Source: Variovorax sp. TBS-050B (lineage in GTDB: Bacteria; Pseudomonadota; Gammaproteobacteria; Burkholderiales; Burkholderiaceae_C). From it: a stretch of 64,000 bases of DNA. The DNA is taken from assembly GCF_029893635.1 (NCBI RefSeq), contig NZ_JARXYR010000002.1, positions 3,199,001-3,263,000 of the forward strand, read 5' to 3'. A program made the translations under genes and the position numbers. Under the pieces are notes generated by a model. It worked only from the letters and a program-made list of their open reading frames with translations. It ran no database searches and was not told the origin of the DNA. Shown piece after piece: positions 61,441 to 64,000 of this stretch; the stretch's first letter is position 1, and each line of letters starts with the position of its first letter.

Positions 61441-63606
61441 ATGATCGAAATCGAACTCGACGGCAAGAAGGTCGAAGTGACCGAAGGCAGCATGGTGATG
61501 CATGCGGCCGACAAGGCGGGCACCTACATCCCGCACTTCTGCTATCACAAGAAGCTCAGCATCGCGGCCAACTGCCGCATGTGCCTGGTCGACGTGGAGA
61601 AGGCGCCCAAGCCGATGCCGGCCTGCGCCACGCCCGTCACCCAGGGCATGATCGTGCGCACCAAGAGCGAAAAGGCCATCAAGGCGCAGCAGTCCGTGAT
61701 GGAGTTCCTGCTGATCAACCATCCGCTCGACTGCCCGATCTGCGACCAGGGCGGCGAATGCCAGCTGCAGGATCTGGCCGTGGGCTACGGCGGTTCTTCC
61801 TCGCGCTACGAGGAAGAGAAGCGCGTCGTCTTCCACAAGGACGTCGGCCCGCTGATCAGCATGGAAGAGATGAGCCGCTGCATCCACTGCACGCGCTGCG
61901 TCCGCTTCGGCCAGGAGGTGGCCGGCGTGATGGAGCTCGGCATGATCCACCGCGGCGAGCACTCCGAGATCACCACCATCCTCGGCGAGACCGTGGATTC
62001 CGAACTCTCGGGCAACATGATCGACCTGTGCCCGGTCGGCGCGCTCACGAGCAAGCCGTTCCGCTACAGCGCCCGCACCTGGGAGCTGTCGCGCCGCAAG
62101 TCGGTGAGCCCGCACGATTCCACCGGTGCGAACCTGATCGTCCAGGTCAAGAACAACCGCGTGATGCGCGTGGTGCCGCTCGAGAACGACGACGTCAACG
62201 AATGCTGGATCGCCGACCGCGACCGCTTCTCGTACGAGGCCCTCAACGGTCCCGAACGCCTCACGCAGCCGATGCTCAAGCAGGGCGGCCAGTGGCAGCA
62301 GGTCGACTGGCAGACCGCGCTCGAGTACGTGGCCAACGGTCTCAAGCAGATCAAGGCCGACCACGGTGCGCAGAGCATCGGCACGCTGGTGAGCCCGCAC
62401 AGCACGCTCGAGGAGCTCAAGCTCGCGGCCATGCTCACGCGCGAACTCGGCAGCGACAACATCGACTACCGCCTGCGCAACGCCGAGTTCCCGGCGTTCG
62501 AGGGCGTGCGCTGGCTCGGCACCTCGATCGCGTCGCTGTCGCAACTGCAGCGCGCGTTCGTGATCGGCTCCAACCTGCGCAAGGACCATCCGCTGTTCGC
62601 GCTGCGCATCCGCGAAGCCGTGCGCAAGGGCGCCGCGCTGTCGGTGCTGACCTCGCAGAACCTCATGGCCGATCCCGAAGCCTGGGCGATGACCGCGGCG
62701 CAAGCCACCATCGCCGAACCCGGCGCATGGGTCGAGGCGCTGGCCGGCATCGCCGCCGCCATCGGCCAGACCACCGGCGCCGCCGCGCCGCTCGCACCCG
62801 CCAATGCCCCCGACGACGTCGCGAAGGCGATCGCCGCTTCGCTGCTCGGCGGCGAGCGCAAGGCCATCCTGCTCGGCAACGCCGCCGCGCACCATGCGCA
62901 GGCCAGCAGCCTGCTGGCGCTCGCGAACTGGATCGGCGCGCAGACCGGCGCGACCGTCGGCTACCTGACCGAGGCCGCCAACACCGTGGGCGCACAGCTC
63001 GCGGGCGCGTTCCCGAAGAACGGCGGCCTCGATGCGGGCCGCATGCTGTCGGCCGGCTCGGGCCTCCAGGCCGTGCTGCTGCTGAACAACGAGCCGGTGT
63101 TCGACTCGGCCGCGGGTGCCGCAGCCGCCGAGGCCATCGGCAACGCGCAGATGGTCGTGACGCTGAGCCCCTTCAAGGCCAACCTCGAATTCAGCGACGT
63201 GCTGCTGCCGATCGCGCCCTTCACCGAAACGCCGGGCACCTTCGTCAACGCCGAAGGCCGCGCGCAGAGCTTCCATGCGGTCGTCAAGCCGCAGGGCGAA
63301 ACGCGCCCGGCCTGGAAGGTGCTGCGCGTGCTCGCCAACCTGCTCGGCCTGCCGGGCTTCGGCTTCGAGTCGACCGCCGAGGTGCTCGCCACCGTGGGCG
63401 ACAAGGGCGCCGTGCCCGCCGATGCGCTCTCGAACGCCACGGCCGCGAAGCCGCTGGCTGCCGATGGCGAGCTGCCCGCGCCCGTGGTCGCGAGCATCTA
63501 CCAACTCGATGCGATCGTGCGCCGCGCGCCTTCGCTGCAGCTCACCGCCGACGCGCGCGGCGCGCTCGCACAACCGGCGGCCCGTGCCGAGGAGGCATTG
63601 GCATGA
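61441..63606 (+). CDS. nuoG: NADH-quinone oxidoreductase subunit G
   Basis: The 721-residue iron-sulfur protein has an N-terminal [2Fe-2S] ferredoxin-like domain ([17 protein letters not shown]), a [4Fe-4S] loop ([19 protein letters not shown]), a second ([10 protein letters not shown]) and a large molybdopterin-oxidoreductase-like domain without cofactor. It ends in the ATG of nuoH (ATGA overlap). Confidence 0.95.
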   Translation: MIEIELDGKKVEVTEGSMVMHAADKAGTYIPHFCYHKKLSIAANCRMCLVDVEKAPKPMPACATPVTQGMIVRTKSEKAIKAQQSVMEFLLINHPLDCPICDQGGECQLQDLAVGYGGSSSRYEEEKRVVFHKDVGPLISMEEMSRCIHCTRCVRFGQEVAGVMELGMIHRGEHSEITTILGETVDSELSGNMIDLCPVGALTSKPFRYSARTWELSRRKSVSPHDSTGANLIVQVKNNRVMRVVPLENDDVNECWIADRDRFSYEALNGPERLTQPMLKQGGQWQQVDWQTALEYVANGLKQIKADHGAQSIGTLVSPHSTLEELKLAAMLTRELGSDNIDYRLRNAEFPAFEGVRWLGTSIASLSQLQRAFVIGSNLRKDHPLFALRIREAVRKGAALSVLTSQNLMADPEAWAMTAAQATIAEPGAWVEALAGIAAAIGQTTGAAAPLAPANAPDDVAKAIAASLLGGERKAILLGNAAAHHAQASSLLALANWIGAQTGATVGYLTEAANTVGAQLAGAFPKNGGLDAGRMLSAGSGLQAVLLLNNEPVFDSAAGAAAAEAIGNAQMVVTLSPFKANLEFSDVLLPIAPFTETPGTFVNAEGRAQSFHAVVKPQGETRPAWKVLRVLANLLGLPGFGFESTAEVLATVGDKGAVPADALSNATAAKPLAADGELPAPVVASIYQLDAIVRRAPSLQLTADARGALAQPAARAEEALA

Positions 63607-64000
63607 TCGACGCAGTGCACGCTTTCGGCCAGGGGCTGATCCACGCCGGCTGGTGGACGGCCGTGGCCTGGCCCGTGATCTGGACGCTGGTCAAGATCAT
63701 CGTGGTCGTGATCCCGCTGATGCTCGCCGTGGCCTACCTCACGCTCTGGGAGCGCAAGGCCATCGGCTTCACGCAGATCCGCCTGGGCCCGAACCGCATC
63801 GGGCCGCTGGGCCTGCTGCAGCCGATCGCCGACGCGCTCAAGCTGATGACCAAGGAAATCATCCTTCCGACGGTCGCCAACAAGGGCCTGTTCCTGCTCG
63901 GCCCGATCATGACCATCATGCCGGCGCTCGCCGCATGGGCCGTGATTCCCTTCGGCCCCGACGTGGCGCTCGCCAACATCAACGCCGGCCTGCTGTTCGT
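63603..64000 (+). CDS. nuoH: NADH-quinone oxidoreductase subunit H, 5' part
   Basis: The first 132 codons are visible; the window ends inside the gene. The quinone-channel subunit's opening helix is followed by [40 protein letters not shown], a hallmark loop. ATG overlaps the nuoG stop. Confidence 0.95.
   Translation, partial: MIDAVHAFGQGLIHAGWWTAVAWPVIWTLVKIIVVVIPLMLAVAYLTLWERKAIGFTQIRLGPNRIGPLGLLQPIADALKLMTKEIILPTVANKGLFLLGPIMTIMPALAAWAVIPFGPDVALANINAGLLF

Overview
The window is high-GC (upper 60s percent by eye) and densely packed with short intergenic gaps and many 1-4 bp stop/start overlaps. Several marks point to Burkholderiales, most likely a Comamonadaceae member of the Variovorax type (inference from gene content and order, no search was run). 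These are three Bug/TctC solute receptors, the suhB-trmJ-cysE neighbourhood, a nuo operon preceded by tpiA-secG-tRNA-Leu, and an nirBD-nasA-ybiB-cobA assimilation operon. There is no prophage, IS element or CRISPR array.

Layout. 1-4.3 kb: a truncated sulfatase and two Bug receptors read leftward, with a divergent MarR regulator and a third Bug receptor. 4.4-20.5 kb: mostly housekeeping and transport genes, namely a LysR regulator, a DUF418 membrane protein, an MscS channel, a FUSC exporter, suhB, trmJ, cysE, a MerR regulator with a divergent metal P-type ATPase, a CPA2 antiporter, an orphan response regulator, mog, yjgA and pmbA. 20.5-29.3 kb: a signal-bearing FAH-fold protein with a divergent AraC regulator, a deoxyribosyltransferase, a LysR/TauE pair, a Nudix-yqeY-rpsU group, a YhiN flavoprotein, a permuted NlpC/P60 lipoprotein and a frameshifted sterol desaturase.

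29.3-46.2 kb is a complete nitrate assimilation island. The leftward operon nirB-nirD-nasA-ybiB-cobA supplies nitrite reductase, nitrate reductase and siroheme methylation. narK and an nrtABC-type ABC system import nitrate. A PP2C/Ser-Thr kinase fusion sits between nirB and narK. Two different ANTAR-domain RNA-binding proteins flank the transport genes: a NasR-type NIT-ANTAR protein upstream of nrtA, and an unusual pseudo-receiver/ANTAR/double PilJ-like protein divergent from narK. Both narK and nrtA are preceded by a sigma-54 promoter match, a hairpin with an AxxGxx hexaloop and an intrinsic terminator in front of the start codon. This reads as a dual transcription-antitermination circuit and is the most interesting part of the window.

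46.4-64 kb: tsaD, an alpha/beta hydrolase, hsp20, a periplasmic receptor, an aminotransferase, rpsO (frameshifted by one base as given), pnp, a quinone oxidoreductase, tpiA, secG, tRNA-Leu(GAG) and the respiratory complex I genes nuoA to nuoH, the last cut by the window edge. The two broken frames (rpsO and the sterol desaturase) each lie in short GC runs and may be sequence errors.
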